64,000 bases of DNA, taken from NCBI GenBank assembly GCA_023055425.1, contig JALGPY010000008.1, positions 19,007,359 through 19,071,358 of the forward strand. Reading direction: 5' to 3'. The DNA comes from Linanthus parryae (Eukaryota; Streptophyta; Magnoliopsida; Ericales; Polemoniaceae). A program made the position numbers and the translations under genes. The first letter of the stretch is position 1. Each line of letters starts with the position of its first letter. Shown here in pieces: positions 20,521 through 31,812 of this stretch. The notes beneath the pieces are model-generated. The model saw only the letters and a list, made by a program, of their open reading frames with translations. It did no database searches and had not been told where the DNA came from.

Positions 20521-21505
20521 CTTTGCATACTTCCTGCGTCAAGGCTGGAGTTGTCCTAACCTCGATCAAGATTCTTGCCGGGCACTTGTCTGTACTAATT
20601 TTTGACCCTAGAGTATCTAAAGCGTCCGCGTGCCGATTTTCAGCTCTAGGCATGTGCTCGTACCTCATGTCGTGAAATTGCTGCACCAGCTTCTGCACTA
20701 TAGTCATGTATGGTAACAAATTGACCTCCTTCAACCCATACTCGCCTGAAGCTTGCTCGACTATTAGCTTGGAGTCCCCCATGACCGTTAAATTGCTCAC
20801 TTCAAGTGCCTTGGCCGCGCGGAGCCTTGCGATTAGAGCCTCGTACTCCGCTTCATTGTTCGTTATTGGAAAATCTAGTTTGGTGGACATTTGGATGACC
20901 TCCCCATCCGGTTTAGTCAGTACAATGCCAATTCCACCACCTTTCCTTGTTGATGACCCATAGGAATGAAGCTTCCAGTATGGCGACTCAATTGCATAGA
21001 TCTCGGGACCTTCTAGCTCCTCTTCTATCATTGGTTCATGGCTGTTTTCTGGAAACTGTGCTAAAAGGTCTGCCACTGCTTGGATTTGATTGCTTTTAGT
21101 CGAGTACATGTTATGTCGTACTGCGAGATGGTCATATACCACTTTTCTAACCTTCCGCATGGAGAGGAGTGACTCAAGAGATACCGTATGGGGTCGCTCT
21201 TTGTGATCACCACGACTTTGTGTGAGGCGAAATAATGCTTTAACTTCTCTATCACGAAAAATAAAGCAAGGCAATGACGTTCAATGTCTGTGTACCTTGA
21301 CTCAGCTGGCTGTACTACGCGAGAGATATAATAAATTGGCCTTTCCTGCCCTTCATATTCTTGGGCTAGCAATGCCCCTTCTGGATTTCTTGGTCGACAT
21401 CAGATGCAGTAAAAGTGGTGATCCCAACTGCGGTGCAATCATTACTCTTGGCGATGTCAGCAGGCCCTTTAGCTTCCCAAATGCGGCTTCATGTTCCTCT
21501 GTCCA
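20521..21505 (-). pseudogene. Gypsy-A RNase H and second (archaeal-type) RNase H
   Basis: The first domain is the usual gypsy RNase H: RPIYYISRVVQPAESRYTDI and KHYFASHKVVVITKSDPIRY at 21505-21100. The second domain follows in another frame: KLHSYGSSTRKGGGIGIVL, ITNNEAEYEALIARLRAAK, LTVMGDSKLIVEQASGEY and AENRHADAL. This is the extra RNase H of the Tat lineage. The acidic residues expected in NNEAEYEA (Glu), GDSK (Asp) and HADAL (Asp) are present. The first, expected in DGSS, is Tyr here (YGSS). Frameshift near 21270 and loss of that Asp show decay. The left part joins RT across solo LTR 2 (TSD GTCCA). Confidence 0.85.
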
Positions 21506-22069
21506 TGCAACAACCCCCTTATCCGGCTCGGGACAAGACCGGGAGGGCGATGCTTAATAGAAGCGGCGGAGATCAAAAGCAATACAATCCAAAACTCTTA
21601 GTGTATTATTAAACAACTGTAGATAGTCTCTTATACAAACTGATTACTATTACATAACACTTATCTAACATCTTTAGATAAACTACTGGTGACGTCCATT
21701 GTCTAGATGATTCTCGCGCCCCTTCTACTTACAATCCCAGCTCTTAGACCTGCGGTGGGAAGGAAAACAAGAACCGCAGTTTCCAAAATCAGCTTGAAAT
21801 GCTGAGTGAGATACACCTTAGCGTGTAAAACAGGAAAGATGATATAGCTTGTTATTTCTTAGAGTTATATAAAACTTTGGAAGAGTACGAGTAAGAAACA
21901 TCAGAGTTTGCAGCATCATAAACACATAGTTGAATGACAGCATTCAAAGCTTCACACCATCCCGATTTAACCCTTTACTAGTGCCAGTTTCCAATTATGG
22001 AATCAAAGATCCAACTATCATGCACAGTAAACAGGTAGTGGATGACGAAGAACCTTCCAATTGTTAATA

Positions 22070-22260
22070 GTCGACAAAGGACCTCCCAACTGTCAGCGGT
22101 CAACAAAAGGACCTCCAAATGTTAACGGTCAACTAGGGACCTCCTTGTTAGTGGTCAGCAAAGGACCTCCTTGTTAGTGGTCAACAAAGGACCTCATTGT
22201 TAGTGGTCAACAAAGGACCTCCTTGTTATTAATGGTCAACATAGGACCCCCTTGTTTATA
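22070..22260. repeat. About 30-bp tandem repeats in solo LTR 2
   Basis: Six to seven irregular units around AAAGGACCTCC and TTGTTAGTGGTCAAC, spaced about 28-34 bp. No counterpart array of this size is seen in solo LTR 1. Confidence 0.75.
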
Positions 22261-22738
22261 ACAGATTCTAGTATGTGCAATCCCACTTTCCGATCTTAAT
22301 GTGTCAAGGCAATCTTTCCGAAACTCAATCCAGTAAACGTGAAAGTATGTGAATCGCATAACACACTTTGAGGCAAGACATAAATCATGCTATGATACGA
22401 AATAAGACAGGCATACAAGGCCAAGCATATAACTCACAAATATTTCTTGAGACAGATCAAAAATCACACATCCAGCTTTAAACTTTTCAACCTTTCAATT
22501 TCTTCCTTCTTGATCTTCAAACGGGGAGTAATATCCCATTCTTGTCTTCCTTTATATTCATAGAAATTCTTGGCCTTAAAGAAAACCACATTTTAACTTT
22601 GTTGATACGGGGAAGGAACAACTATACCATCACTAGCAACCATGACCTTAACTGTCGACAGCCCCCTAAGACTTCTTGCGGCCAAAGAGGTGAGTACATG
22701 GAGCGATCCGGCAGGTTGCGAACGGATTAAAATACACA

Positions 22739-22970
22739 GGCCGAGTGACAGAAGTCAACCCGACAATAATAATCACAGGCCGAGTGACAAAAGTCAACTC
22801 GACAATAATAACCACAGGCCGAGTGACATAAGTCAACTCGACAATAATAATCACAGGCCGAGTGACATAAGTCAACTCGACAATAATAATCACAGGCCGA
22901 GTGACAGAATCAACTCGACAATAATAATCACAGGCCGAGTGAGAGAAGTCAACTCGACAATAATAAGCTT
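22739..22970. repeat. 39-bp tandem repeats, six units, in solo LTR 2
   Basis: Units begin at 22739, 22778, 22817, 22856, 22895 and 22933 with core GGCCGAGTGACATAAGTC followed by AACTCGACAATAATAATCACA. In solo LTR 1 the equivalent place (after GGTTGCGACCGGATTAAAAT) holds the two-unit 41-bp repeat GGGTCGGGTGGACGTAGCC. Confidence 0.9.
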
Positions 22971-23136
22971 CTCCCGCACAACTATTTCCACTTTACGTTC
23001 TTTACGAGTTATTATTCTGTGTGTGACATTTTCAAAGGAGACATTCCAAATGTAACCAAATCTCGAGTAAAACAATTGATAACACAAAACATATTTTGAG
23101 GCAAGTAATAAAATCATGTAACGACACGAACGGAGC

Positions 23137-23490
23137 TAGGCTCACGAGGCTAAGCATGTAGACTCACGAATATATCTTGAGACAGATCATAAAATCACAT
23201 ATGGAAGCGAAAGGAGCTAGGCCAGCTAGGCTAGGCATGTAACTCACAAATATATCTTGAGACAAATCACAAAATCACATATTGACACGAAAGAAGCTAG
23301 GCCAGCTAGGCTAGGCATGTAACTCACAAATATATCTTGAGACAAATCACAAAATCACATATTGACACGAAAGAAGCTAGGCCAGCTAGGCTAGGCATGT
23401 AACTTACAAATATATCTTGAGACAAATCACAAAATCACATATTGACACGAAAGAAGCTAGGCCAGTTAGGCTAGGCATGTAACTCACCTC
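23137..23490. repeat. 80-bp tandem repeats in solo LTR 2
   Basis: Copies of GCCAGCTAGGCTAGGCATGT...ACACGAAAGAAGCTAG start at 23221, 23301, 23381 and 23461 (80-bp period) with a diverged first unit from about 23137. Solo LTR 1 has one equivalent unit near 14410-14485. Confidence 0.88.
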
Positions 23491-23499
23491 GATCCCCAA

Positions 23500-24480
23500 C
23501 AATTAGCACGTAAACACTCCTACGACCGTTCGTCGTCTTTGTCTGCAACTCGGTTGCCTACAATTATCGATTTCTAGTCACAACGGTGTTCTTCCCCGAA
23601 TAAACAAATGTACTAGCCATATACAAATGCTTGGCTCGGTCAAATACTAATTGCAACTCTTACGATTCCTTACTAAGCTCGTATATAGTTATATACTTAT
23701 ATATACATGTATATAAATAAATATTCTTGGAAAAACATGAATAATCAAAATAACTCTCTTTACGAGTCCTTATTTAAATCAAGCGAGGAGTATTTAAAAT
23801 TATTTAATATCACAACTACTTTCAATAATAAGAAAGTGACAATAATACTTACTAGAGAGTTATTTTAGCTTTAAATAAGCATTTCTATTTATTGATAATA
23901 TATTAGTGTATAATTATTGAAATTCATCGCTTACTCAAAATAAAGTGCCAAATGATTAAAACAAATATTACTTTTCAAATATATACATATAATATTTTTA
24001 TAGCATACCTTATAACCAATTTTCAAAATATATCTTTTCTCATTATAATATTCATTCAATTATTTATTCATTTGAAATAAACTTTGTAGACAAATCTTAT
24101 ACATATATTTAGTCTAAATCAATACATATATTTATATGTATATATACATACAAAAATACTTTCACTAGCACATTTGCTAACAATATACTTTATTTTAACG
24201 AAGTACTACAAACATATATATTTTTACAAATTATTTATTTTACTTATTTAGTTGAAATACAAATTAATCAACAATTAGACTAGTAGTTAAAACTATGTAG
24301 ATATCAATAATATCAGAATATTTAAACTACAACTAGTCCCCCTACTGCTTTATTAAAGGACACCCATAACCCCTAAGCTTTCTGAAATTACCCTAAATAC
24401 CCTCAATATGAACATAATGATATTCATCCAAACAAAACACGAATCGAAGCCTCAAAACATGATTTGGATTGTTAAAAACA
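23500..24480. other. AT-rich part of solo LTR 2, no gene
   Basis: About 1 kb of strongly AT-rich DNA without coding signal on either strand. It matches in position and character the AT-rich block 14640-15130 of solo LTR 1. Confidence 0.6.
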
Positions 24481-25804
24481 ACTCGTGAGGTGATTTAGAG
24501 CTTACCTAGCCCAAGAATCGCGAGAAACGGTCGAGAATCGGAACGGGTCGACTTGCCGAAAAGCTCGCCGGAGTGGGAACTCGACCGGAGATTTTCCGGT
24601 CAGTTTTGGGCATGGCTGAGCCTTCCCTTGGCTTATTCGGACCCCTAGGAGTTGATTGGAAGGTTCAAGAGAAGATGGGTGGCGCCGGTTCACTCCGGCG
24701 GAGTTCTCCCGCCGGTTTCCATGGAGGTTCGCCGGCGGGGAACGAGCTCTGCCATGGCTGCCTCTGTTTCTTCTCATTCTTCATCTGGGTCTTCTTACAT
24801 GTAGCAACAGAGAGAGAGAGAGAGAGAGAGAGAGGTGATGGGTCTCTCGGTTTTCTTTCCCGACGGCGGCAGCGACGGCGTGGCTGGGTGTTGCTGCCGC
24901 TGCTTGCTTGCTGTTTTTGTTGTTGTTGTTGTCTCTGTTTCTGTACGGGTCAGAGGCAGAGAGTGAAAAACAGAGGGAGAGAAATAGAGGAAGGTGAAGA
25001 AATAGAGGTGGTGCTTGGTGGGTTGTTCCCGTCGGGGAACGGTGGAGATGGTGGTGGCGGCTTTTGCCGCTGCTCCTGTTGTGCTCTGTTCTGTCCAGAA
25101 TAGAGTGTGAGACAGAGAGAGATGGAGGGGGAGGAAAAAAGAGAGAGAGATGGCAGTGGGTGTTGGTGGTGGTGGTGATCGGTGATGTTGGCGGTGTGGT
25201 GTCGGTGTTGGCCGGAGAAGTAGAATATGAAGATGATGGTGGTGCTGAGTTGTTTATATAGGGGGAGAAGTAGGCGGTGGAAGAGAAGGCGGTGGCGGTG
25301 GCTTGTCGGGAAAAATCTTCTCCCGTGGGAAGATGAAGATGAATGGTGAGAAAATGACAAAAAATTTTGAATACAATAATAGTGTTAGTAATGATGATAG
25401 TGAGGTGATTGGGTGTGGCTTAACTACATAGTATCGCGGTGGTCGTACACGCGAAAATAACTAAAATAAAGAAAATATTTACGTATTAACTTTTGACTAT
25501 TAATGTATCGTTTTCTATAATTTCACACAATTAAAACTCAACAGTTTACTTAATATAATTTTCCGCAAATAATAATTTAGCAATGTATAAATCAATATAT
25601 TATAAGCATAATATAGTATTGTTTTACTACTTTATCATTTAACCAATAATATAGATAAATAAATATGTTGATGAAATAATTTATTTGTATTCTATTTAAA
25701 TATCAAACACAATAGTGTACTCAATATTATCTTTGTCACAATTTTATTCCGATTTAGCTCATAAATTTACGATTTTACCCTTAGCACTTCGACGGGGTAT
25801 TACA

Positions 25805-26865
25805 GTCCAATTATACACAACATTCTTTTTGAGGAGATCACCGAAGCAGAAGGTTAGTTCTGCAATTGCCGGGATAAATCTCCACAGATAAGACAGCTTT
25901 CCCAAGAATGTCTTCAGAGTGCTTTGATTATGCGGTGCTGTCATGCTAGTGATAGCTGAAATTTTTGCAGGGTCAGGTTCAATTCCCTGACGATGGATCA
26001 CACACCCCAAGAACTTCCCCGAAGTCACTCCGAACGCGCACTTCATGGGATTCATCTTTAATTGGAAACTTCTGCATCTTTAGAATACCTTTCGCAGGTC
26101 TCCCAGGTGGTCTGCTTCCTCTCTTGACTTGATAACCAGATCATCAGCATAGAACTCTACTTCCTGATGCATCATGTCATGGAAAAGAGCCATCATTGCT
26201 CGATGATAAGTCGCACCCGCATTCTTGAGTCCAAAGGGCATAACTGTGTAGTTAAAGACCCCAACTGGCGTGATAAACGCAGTTTTTCTTGCATCCTCAG
26301 GATCTATCTTGATCTGGTTATATCCGCTGAAACCATCCATGAAGCTGAACATCCGATGTACTGCAGTAGAGTCGATGAGCAAATCGATATAGGGCAATGG
26401 GAAGTCGTCCTTTGGGCAAAAACTATTTAGGTCCCTGAAGTCCACGCAAATGCGAAGCTGCCCATTCTTCTTTACCAATGGCACGATGTTGGACAACCAG
26501 GTGGGATGATGATTTGGCTCGATGAATCTAACATTCAGCAACTTGACTATTTATTGCTTGATCTTCACATTTATTTCTGGTCTGAAGCTTCTCGCACTTT
26601 GCTTCACTGGTTTGGATCCCGGGACAACATCCAATCTGTGCATTGTTACACTCGTGTCCATACCAGGCATTTCATCATATTCCCAAGCAAACACGTCCCT
26701 ATACTCTATCAGCAACTGCAGCAATCTTTCTTCCTCTTCGCTTGTGAGGTATGCGCTCAGGAAAACAGGCCTTTTCTTTTCTTCATTTGGACTTAGAAAC
26801 ACTTCTTTCAGTTCCTGCTTTTGTGGCTTCGGCTTGTCCTCCATACACTCGTGCGCTTCTTTCAA
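25805..26865 (-). pseudogene. Gypsy-A reverse transcriptase
   Basis: Read on the minus strand: FAWEYDEMPGMDTSVTMHRL and PVKQSARSFRPEI (connection into RT), then PTWLSNIVPLVKKNGQLRIC, VDFRDLNSFCPKDDFPLPYI, FSFMDGFSGYNQIKI, YTVMPFGLKNAGATYHRAM and the catalytic EFYADDLVIKS. The thumb follows with MKCAFGVTSGKFLGCVI and FLGKLSYLWRFIP up to W-T at the solo LTR 2 junction. Sequence is Tat-like (MPG-D and KNAGATY motifs). Two small breaks (stop near 26549, frame change near 26060) interrupt it. YADD is intact. Confidence 0.87.
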
Positions 26866-27219
26866 CTTGTCCTCCTGGACCTCTGACCTCAGCTTGTCTT
26901 TCTCCGGGCCACGCTCAAGTTGATTGATTTGCCCAGGGATATCCCCATGTTTGGATGGGGGTACCCCCGCGCACCTTCATATGCGGTAGCATTTCTTCCC
27001 ATTGGAGTAGAAGCTTTCTATCTCCTTACCTTTATTGTCATGCTTTACCACCCTCTTTAGAGTGTACACATTCTTCTTTTGATAAGAAATTTGCGGCACC
27101 TCTCCGCGTGTGGGTACCTTTTCCTTGACATCTTCTCTTGTCACCATCACTCCCGCTGGTGACTGGTCCTTGATGTCTTCCCATCGAGGCAAAGGAGTTG
27201 GTTAGAATGGCCTCGGCGT
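26866..27219 (-). pseudogene. Gypsy-A linker between protease and RT
   Basis: A charged, poorly conserved region (MPRWEDIKDQSPAGVMVTRE and later YQKKNVYTLKRVVKHDNKGK). No domain is recognised. Such spacers separate protease and RT in Tat-type polyproteins. Confidence 0.5.
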
Positions 27220-27960
27220 CTAATCATCCGCCGTTTCAGTGAACCACACTGCCTCGGTGAGATGCGCTTCGTTTAGGTTAAAGGGATTCGTCGAGGCTGG
27301 TATCTCGACTACCCTTCCATTCCAAATGGCCTTCATTACTTGGTGAGCTGTTGAAGGAACTGCATCGAAACGATGGATCCATGCCCGACCTATGATCATG
27401 TGATACGTAGTATTCGCATCAATGACGTAGAACTTGGCGGAACACTTGATCTTTCCTATCTGGAGGCCAAGGCGGATCCATCCCATCGTCATCCTGGAGT
27501 CACTTCTGAATCTCATCAGCGAAGACGGGCGTCTGACGAACTTCTTCTCAGGAATCCCTGCCAACTTCAGGGTGTTGAGTGAGACCACATTGACAGCTGC
27601 TCCTCCATCGAAAAATGCCCTTTTGAACTCAACGTCTTTGATTATTGTCGTTACATACAAGGGCTTCTGTTGACTCGAGTCTGTCTTTTTGTCGCTTTCA
27701 GAGAAGGTCATTATCTTCTCTGTCGAGCGAGAGGCCCTAACCACTCTTCCATTGGAGACGACAATGTCCTCTTCGAAGTCCTCCTCTACCCTGAGGATTG
27801 CCTTTGTCATTTCTTTCCGGCACTTCTCCAAAAAGTTCATATCGTCAAAGAATTTTCTGAAGCCGTGCGACCCCTTCATCCTGTCGGCACGTGAGTCCTC
27901 GGTATCCATGTTGTAATCCTCCTCGTCATGAGCTTCAACGATGATGGCCATCTTCCGCAA
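27220..27960 (-). pseudogene. Gypsy-A protease region
   Basis: Contains the retropepsin-like segment PLYVTTIIKDVEFKRAFFDG followed by GAAVNVVSLNTLKLAGIP, and the downstream TTYHMIIGRAWIHRFDAVPS (IIGRAWI equals the second conserved ILGR.W motif). The active-site triad reads D-G-G instead of D-T/S-G; D-G-G is seen in Tat-type elements, so it may still be native. This part is open over its length (246 codons) in a region where neighbours are broken. Confidence 0.75.
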
Positions 27961-28081
27961 TCCCTTCGAGGTCCATGATTGCGATCATAGCTACCTCTTT
28001 GTCCTTCGGTTCTTGCTCTGCATGGTCCGGTAGTGGGTTATTGCGCACATCTTGCCTCTGGTCGCTGACAATCAGCTCCCC

Positions 28082-29577
28082 TTATTTCATTTTCTTGTTC
28101 ACAAGATGCCTGAGCTTCTTGCAATCAGCTGTGGGGTGCATAACCTTCCCGTGGCACTCACACCACTTCGGATCCCTCACCATCTCCCTGGAGGGTGTTC
28201 TTTCGAGTGGAGGTAGGACCCCATCCTTGTGCCATTGTTTGCATAGGTCGATATCCTCCTCCAAAGAACATGGCAGAGGCGGCGCGTCCGAAGTCGAAAC
28301 CCTGGGTTGCTTGTGTGGCAAAACTGTATTGACCTCAGCTTCGCGCCCCGTCTTGTAGCTAAACCTCCCGATCTTGAAAGTGGGTCCCCCTGGAGATCGC
28401 TTAGGGGCATTTTCTTCTTTTGCCTCTCGACTATAGGCTCTATGTTCTTGGTACATTCAATTAACTTTGAAAAAGTAGGAGTTTGAAAGTTAATTAACAT
28501 ACCCTTGTATTCGTCTCGCATGCCTTGTAGGCATATTTCAACAAGTCTGGTCTCACTCAACACTTCGTCCCTGCATTCCAACGATTTGGCTCTGAACTTT
28601 TTGATGAAGGTGACGCCATCCTCGTCACGCTTCTGATACATACGCGAAAGATGTATCATCGTAACCTTCTCCTCCACCTGGAAGAACTTGGTATAGAACT
28701 TCTGAACCATGTCATCCCAGGTCTTGACAGATCCAGCCTCCAGCGTTCTGTACCATTTGTAAGCCACATTCCCCAAAGACTTCGGGAACTCCCGCATCAA
28801 CAAATTGGGGTCAACCCCGTATGGCCCCATCACATCAATGAAGCGCATAACATGCTCTTGAGCATTCCCATTAACATCATCAAATTTGTCCCACTGAGGG
28901 GCCTCATACCATGCGGGGTTGGGCATCAAGTAGATCTCCCGCGGGATAGGAGGGGCATTATCAACTTTCGGAATGATGGAGTCCGCAAAAGGCTGGTTGG
29001 CCAGGAAGGTCTCTATGCGCCGCTCTATAACCGTCATGCTTGCTGGTGCACTCCCTCCCGCAGCAGGAGGAAGGGTTGCAGCCGGCGGGGACACATATAC
29101 AGCGGTTGGGTTAGAGGTGTTAGCCACATTGCGTACGGTTGCTGGTAGAGAAGACAAATGATATTGTGGCTGGATATTGAACGAAATGACCGGGGGTTGG
29201 GAAACAGGTTTAGCAAAGGACGGTATTTGGACTGTTTGTCCGTGGGTAGTAGGTGGTTGGATCATTGTCGGTGGACTTTGCAAACTAGGGTTAGGTGTTG
29301 TAGGAGTTACCTCTGTTCCATGGGAGACATGGGTACCAGTTCCTTGAGAGACGGCTGTTCCCAGTGCCGAATTCTCAGGAAGAGATCCCAGAAAGGACAT
29401 TATCTGAGCCATCTGCGCAGATTGAGCTTGAAGAGCTTTCGGCTGGCTCTGGAGGGTGGCGTTCAATGTCTCCAAGGTTGGAGTGCTGGCGACTGCCGTA
29501 GAATTGTTGCGGGTTTCCTCTCCTGAGGTCGTCTCGGTTGAAGGAGATCGGTTGCCGACGTCTTCATCATGAGACAT
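28082..29577 (-). pseudogene. Gypsy-A gag
   Basis: Starts at ATG 29577 (MSHDEDVGNRSPSTETTSGE), 20 bases inside the PBS-proximal leader. A Ser/Thr/Pro-rich N-terminus is followed by the retrotransposon gag domain: DKFDDVNGNAQEHVMRFIDV, MREFPKSLGNVAYKWYRTLE, WDDMVQKFYTKFFQVEE, YQKRDEDGVTFIKKFRAKS. Near 28440 the frame shifts; the second frame carries the Tat-type zinc-like motif KWCECHGKVMHPTADCKKLR (about 28090-28165). Gag makes the virus-like particle core in intact elements. One frameshift breaks it here. Confidence 0.85.
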
Positions 29578-29597
29578 GGTTGCTTGCAAGTATAATT

Positions 29598-29615
29598 CTC
29601 ACGTCGGGTTCACCA
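29598..29615 (-). other. Gypsy-A primer binding site
   Basis: On the minus strand TGGTGAACCCGACGTGAG begins two bases after the 5' LTR. It starts with TGG, as needed to pair with a tRNA CCA end. I could not assign the tRNA with confidence. Confidence 0.75.
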
Positions 29616-29617
29616 AA

Positions 29618-30228
29618 TGTGTACGGGAGAATCCTTTGAGGAAGATTCAACGTACACCAAGATGAGGGGATAAGGAACACAGGAGAAGTAGGGTTGTGAG
29701 TAGGGAGAGAGTAAGACAGTAGTAGCTGTACGAGAGAGAGGCAGAGTTTTGGCAGAGCTTCCGCGTAGTTCAGGTGATTAGTCTTATGTAAGGAAGGGTT
29801 AACGATCCTATATATAGTGGAGAATATGACCGTTGTAGTGGGTTAATGCACCCATAAATGGTGGCTTAATTACCTTAACCACAACGGCACGTTCGTCCGC
29901 ATATATAGGGAACGTTACGCACTTCGCTCGTGTATACCGGAACCGTTATGAGGTTGACCGGGTTTATGGAGCTCGTGCCATAGATCACTCAAAGCAGTTA
30001 CTAAAGGTCGCACACGGGCTTGGTTGTCGCTTGCGCGCGACGGAACTTACTCTAGCCTCCAAACCACTAAGTCCCTACAAGTCCCGTGTAGTGGTGAGCG
30101 AGGGCCCTGTCTCGCAGCCCCCACGTGGATCAGCGCGGGTGGTGATCCAGTGTGAGTGGAGCACAGCTAGGTGTGCTGGATGATTGCCACGTGCCTGTGA
30201 TTTGTCTGTCTAGAAAGCAATATCTACA
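29618..30228 (-). repeat. Gypsy-A 5' LTR (611 bp)
   Basis: On the plus strand it reads TGTGTACGGGAG ... AATATCTACA. It matches 1-585 without net indels and about 24 substitutions. It contains the same TATATATA box (about 29811-29819). Directly to its right is ATTGT and then the RNase H reading frame of Gypsy-B, which shows that Gypsy-A landed inside Gypsy-B. Confidence 0.95.
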
Positions 30229-30233
30229 ATTGT

Positions 30234-31090
30234 GCTGCATTAAGACTGCACCAATGCCATCATAGCAGGCATCAGTCTCAACCACAAATGTCTCCTCAAA
30301 GTTAGGCAGAGCCAATACAGGAGCTGTGACCATAGCTTGTTTGAGGGTGATAAATGCTTCTGTTGCTTTCCTTGACCAATTGAATTGCCCTTTCTTGAGC
30401 AATTGGGTAAGTGGTCTAGCCAATCCACCATACCCCTTCACAAATCTTCTATAATAGCCAATTTATCTCAGAAAACCCCTCAATTCCTTGATGGACTTTG
30501 GAATGGGCCATTCCTCCATGGCAATGAGCTTCTTGGGGTCAGTTTGTACCCCTTATTTGCTTTAAATGTTCCCCAAATATTCCACTGCAGACAATCCAAA
30601 TGAGCACTTACTGTATTTGGCAAAAAGCTGATTCATCCTCATAATATCAAAGATCAACTTCAAATGCTGCTTATGTTATGCTAATGAAGAACTGTAAACC
30701 AAGATGTCATCAAAAAATACGAGAACTATTCTTCTAAGTTGTTCCCTGAACACATCATTCATCAAACACTGGAAAGTTGCAGGAGCATTGGTTAATCCAA
30801 ATGGCATCACCCTGAACTCATGGAGACCTTCATGAGTTCTAAAAGCTGTCTTATAGATATCATTCTCAGACATCCTTACTTGATGATACCCAGACCTCAA
30901 ATCTAATTTGGAAAATGTGGTTGCTCCTCTTAATTCATCCAGGAGTTCATCAATGACAGGTATAGGAAATTTGTTTTTGATGGTGATGTCATTGAGACCC
31001 CTATAATCCACACAAAATCTTCTTTTTTCTTGACTAGTAGTACAGGTGCAGCAAAGGGACTAGTACTAGGTTGGATAATCCCATTTTGTA
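30234..31090 (-). pseudogene. Gypsy-B reverse transcriptase and start of RNase H
   Basis: RT motifs: [53 protein letters not shown] and the catalytic [16 protein letters not shown] (FFDD). The tail has LARPLTQLLKKGQFNW and then ETFVVETDACYDGIGAVLMQ, the beginning of RNase H with its first catalytic Asp. The frame ends at the Gypsy-A insertion. A frame break lies between RT palm and thumb near 30560-30670. Confidence 0.88.
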
Positions 31091-31788
31091 GCATTTACCT
31101 CACCATCTTTTCTATCTCATTTTTTTGTAAATAAGGATACCTGTATGGCCTTAAGCTGACAGGTTTAGCTCCATGTGAGTGGTATCTTATGGTCTTGAGA
31201 TTTGGGTGGTGGTAATTGAGTAGGCTCAGCAAATATGTCCTCATATTGCTGTATAAGTGGTTGTAACTCTGAGGGAGTGTCAGAGCTAGGTTGTATTGCA
31301 CCAATTGAGAATAATTGTGCAGCAATGCAGTACTCATTCTGTTGGCATTACTCCTGGATTTCTTGTAATTGTGCTTCTTGAATGAGTGACCCCCCATCAT
31401 GTGCTAACAACACTACTTCCTGTCCATTGAGCTGAAAAGCAAAAGTTCTTTTGTTAAAATCCATAGAAATGGGACTCACCATTCTCAGCCACTGAGCACC
31501 CAACACTACATCACAACCACCTAGTGGTAGCACCCTCAAATCAGTGTTTACAGTACAAGATTGTAATTGTATCTTCACATTTTTTCACACTGCAGTACTG
31601 CTGATCTTGCTGCCATCAGCTACTGACACTTGCATTTCCCTGGTGCTCGGGCTTATACAGTTTAATCTTTTGGCTGTCCCTTGATCAACAAAATTGTGAG
31701 TGCTTCCTGTATGTATCAATATGTGCACTTCTTTACCATTAATATGCCCAGTGATTCTAATAGTTTCTGCACTAGTGCACCCAGACAT
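31091..31788 (-). pseudogene. Gypsy-B protease and linker
   Basis: The protease reads GHINGKEVHILIHTGSTHNF, where the canonical active site DTGS is HTGS (Asp to His), and later LPLGGCDVVLGAQWLRMVSP, the conserved ILG..WL-type motif. Linker PVSLRPYRYPYLQKNEIEKM leads into RT. Several stops are present. Confidence 0.75.
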
Positions 31789-31812
31789 GGCATGCAGAGA
31801 GATGCTCAGGGG

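Larger units (their letters stand above)
21506..25804 (-). mobile_element. Solo LTR 2 (long LTR, 4299 bp)
   Basis: Flanked by GTCCA (21501-21505 and 25805-25809). On the minus strand it starts TGTAATACCCCGTCGAAG and ends GGGGGTTGTTGCA. It shares termini and internal blocks with solo LTR 1 but is 1.4 kb longer, largely through three tandem arrays. It splits the Gypsy-A pol exactly between RT and RNase H codons: removing it with one TSD restores the reading W-T-E-E-H-E. No gag or pol inside. The length difference from solo LTR 1 makes it likely that this family evolves mainly by tandem repeat expansion. Confidence 0.87.
1..30228 (-). mobile_element. Gypsy-A: Tat-lineage-type Ty3/gypsy LTR retrotransposon with nested insertions
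   Basis: The same 611-bp LTR bounds the element on both sides (left copy short by 26 bp at the window edge; right copy 29618-30228). Reading on the minus strand, the order is 5' LTR, PBS, gag, protease, RT, RNase H, a second RNase H, integrase, tandem repeats, an antisense gene, PPT and 3' LTR. Dual RNase H domains and an extra, often antisense, ORF between pol and the 3' LTR are known traits of the Tat lineage. Three insertions with clean 5-bp TSDs account for 15.4 kb; removing them leaves about 14.9 kb. The element sits in the RNase H region of Gypsy-B; the 5 bp after its right LTR are ATTGT. The left TSD lies outside the window. The LTRs differ at about 24 of 585 sites counted by eye. Lineage assignment is inferred from domain order, not from a tree. 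Confidence 0.9.

Noticed and set aside
19348..21557. Plus-strand ORFs across Gypsy-A pol
   Set aside because: They are antisense shadows of integrase and RNase H frames with clear conserved motifs on the minus strand.
22739..22970. Direct repeats resembling a CRISPR array
   Set aside because: The 39-bp units are contiguous without variable spacers, in plant LTR DNA, with no cas genes.
24501..25360. ORFs in the GA/GT-rich zone of solo LTR 2
   Set aside because: Repeat-driven open frames on both strands without similarity to known proteins.
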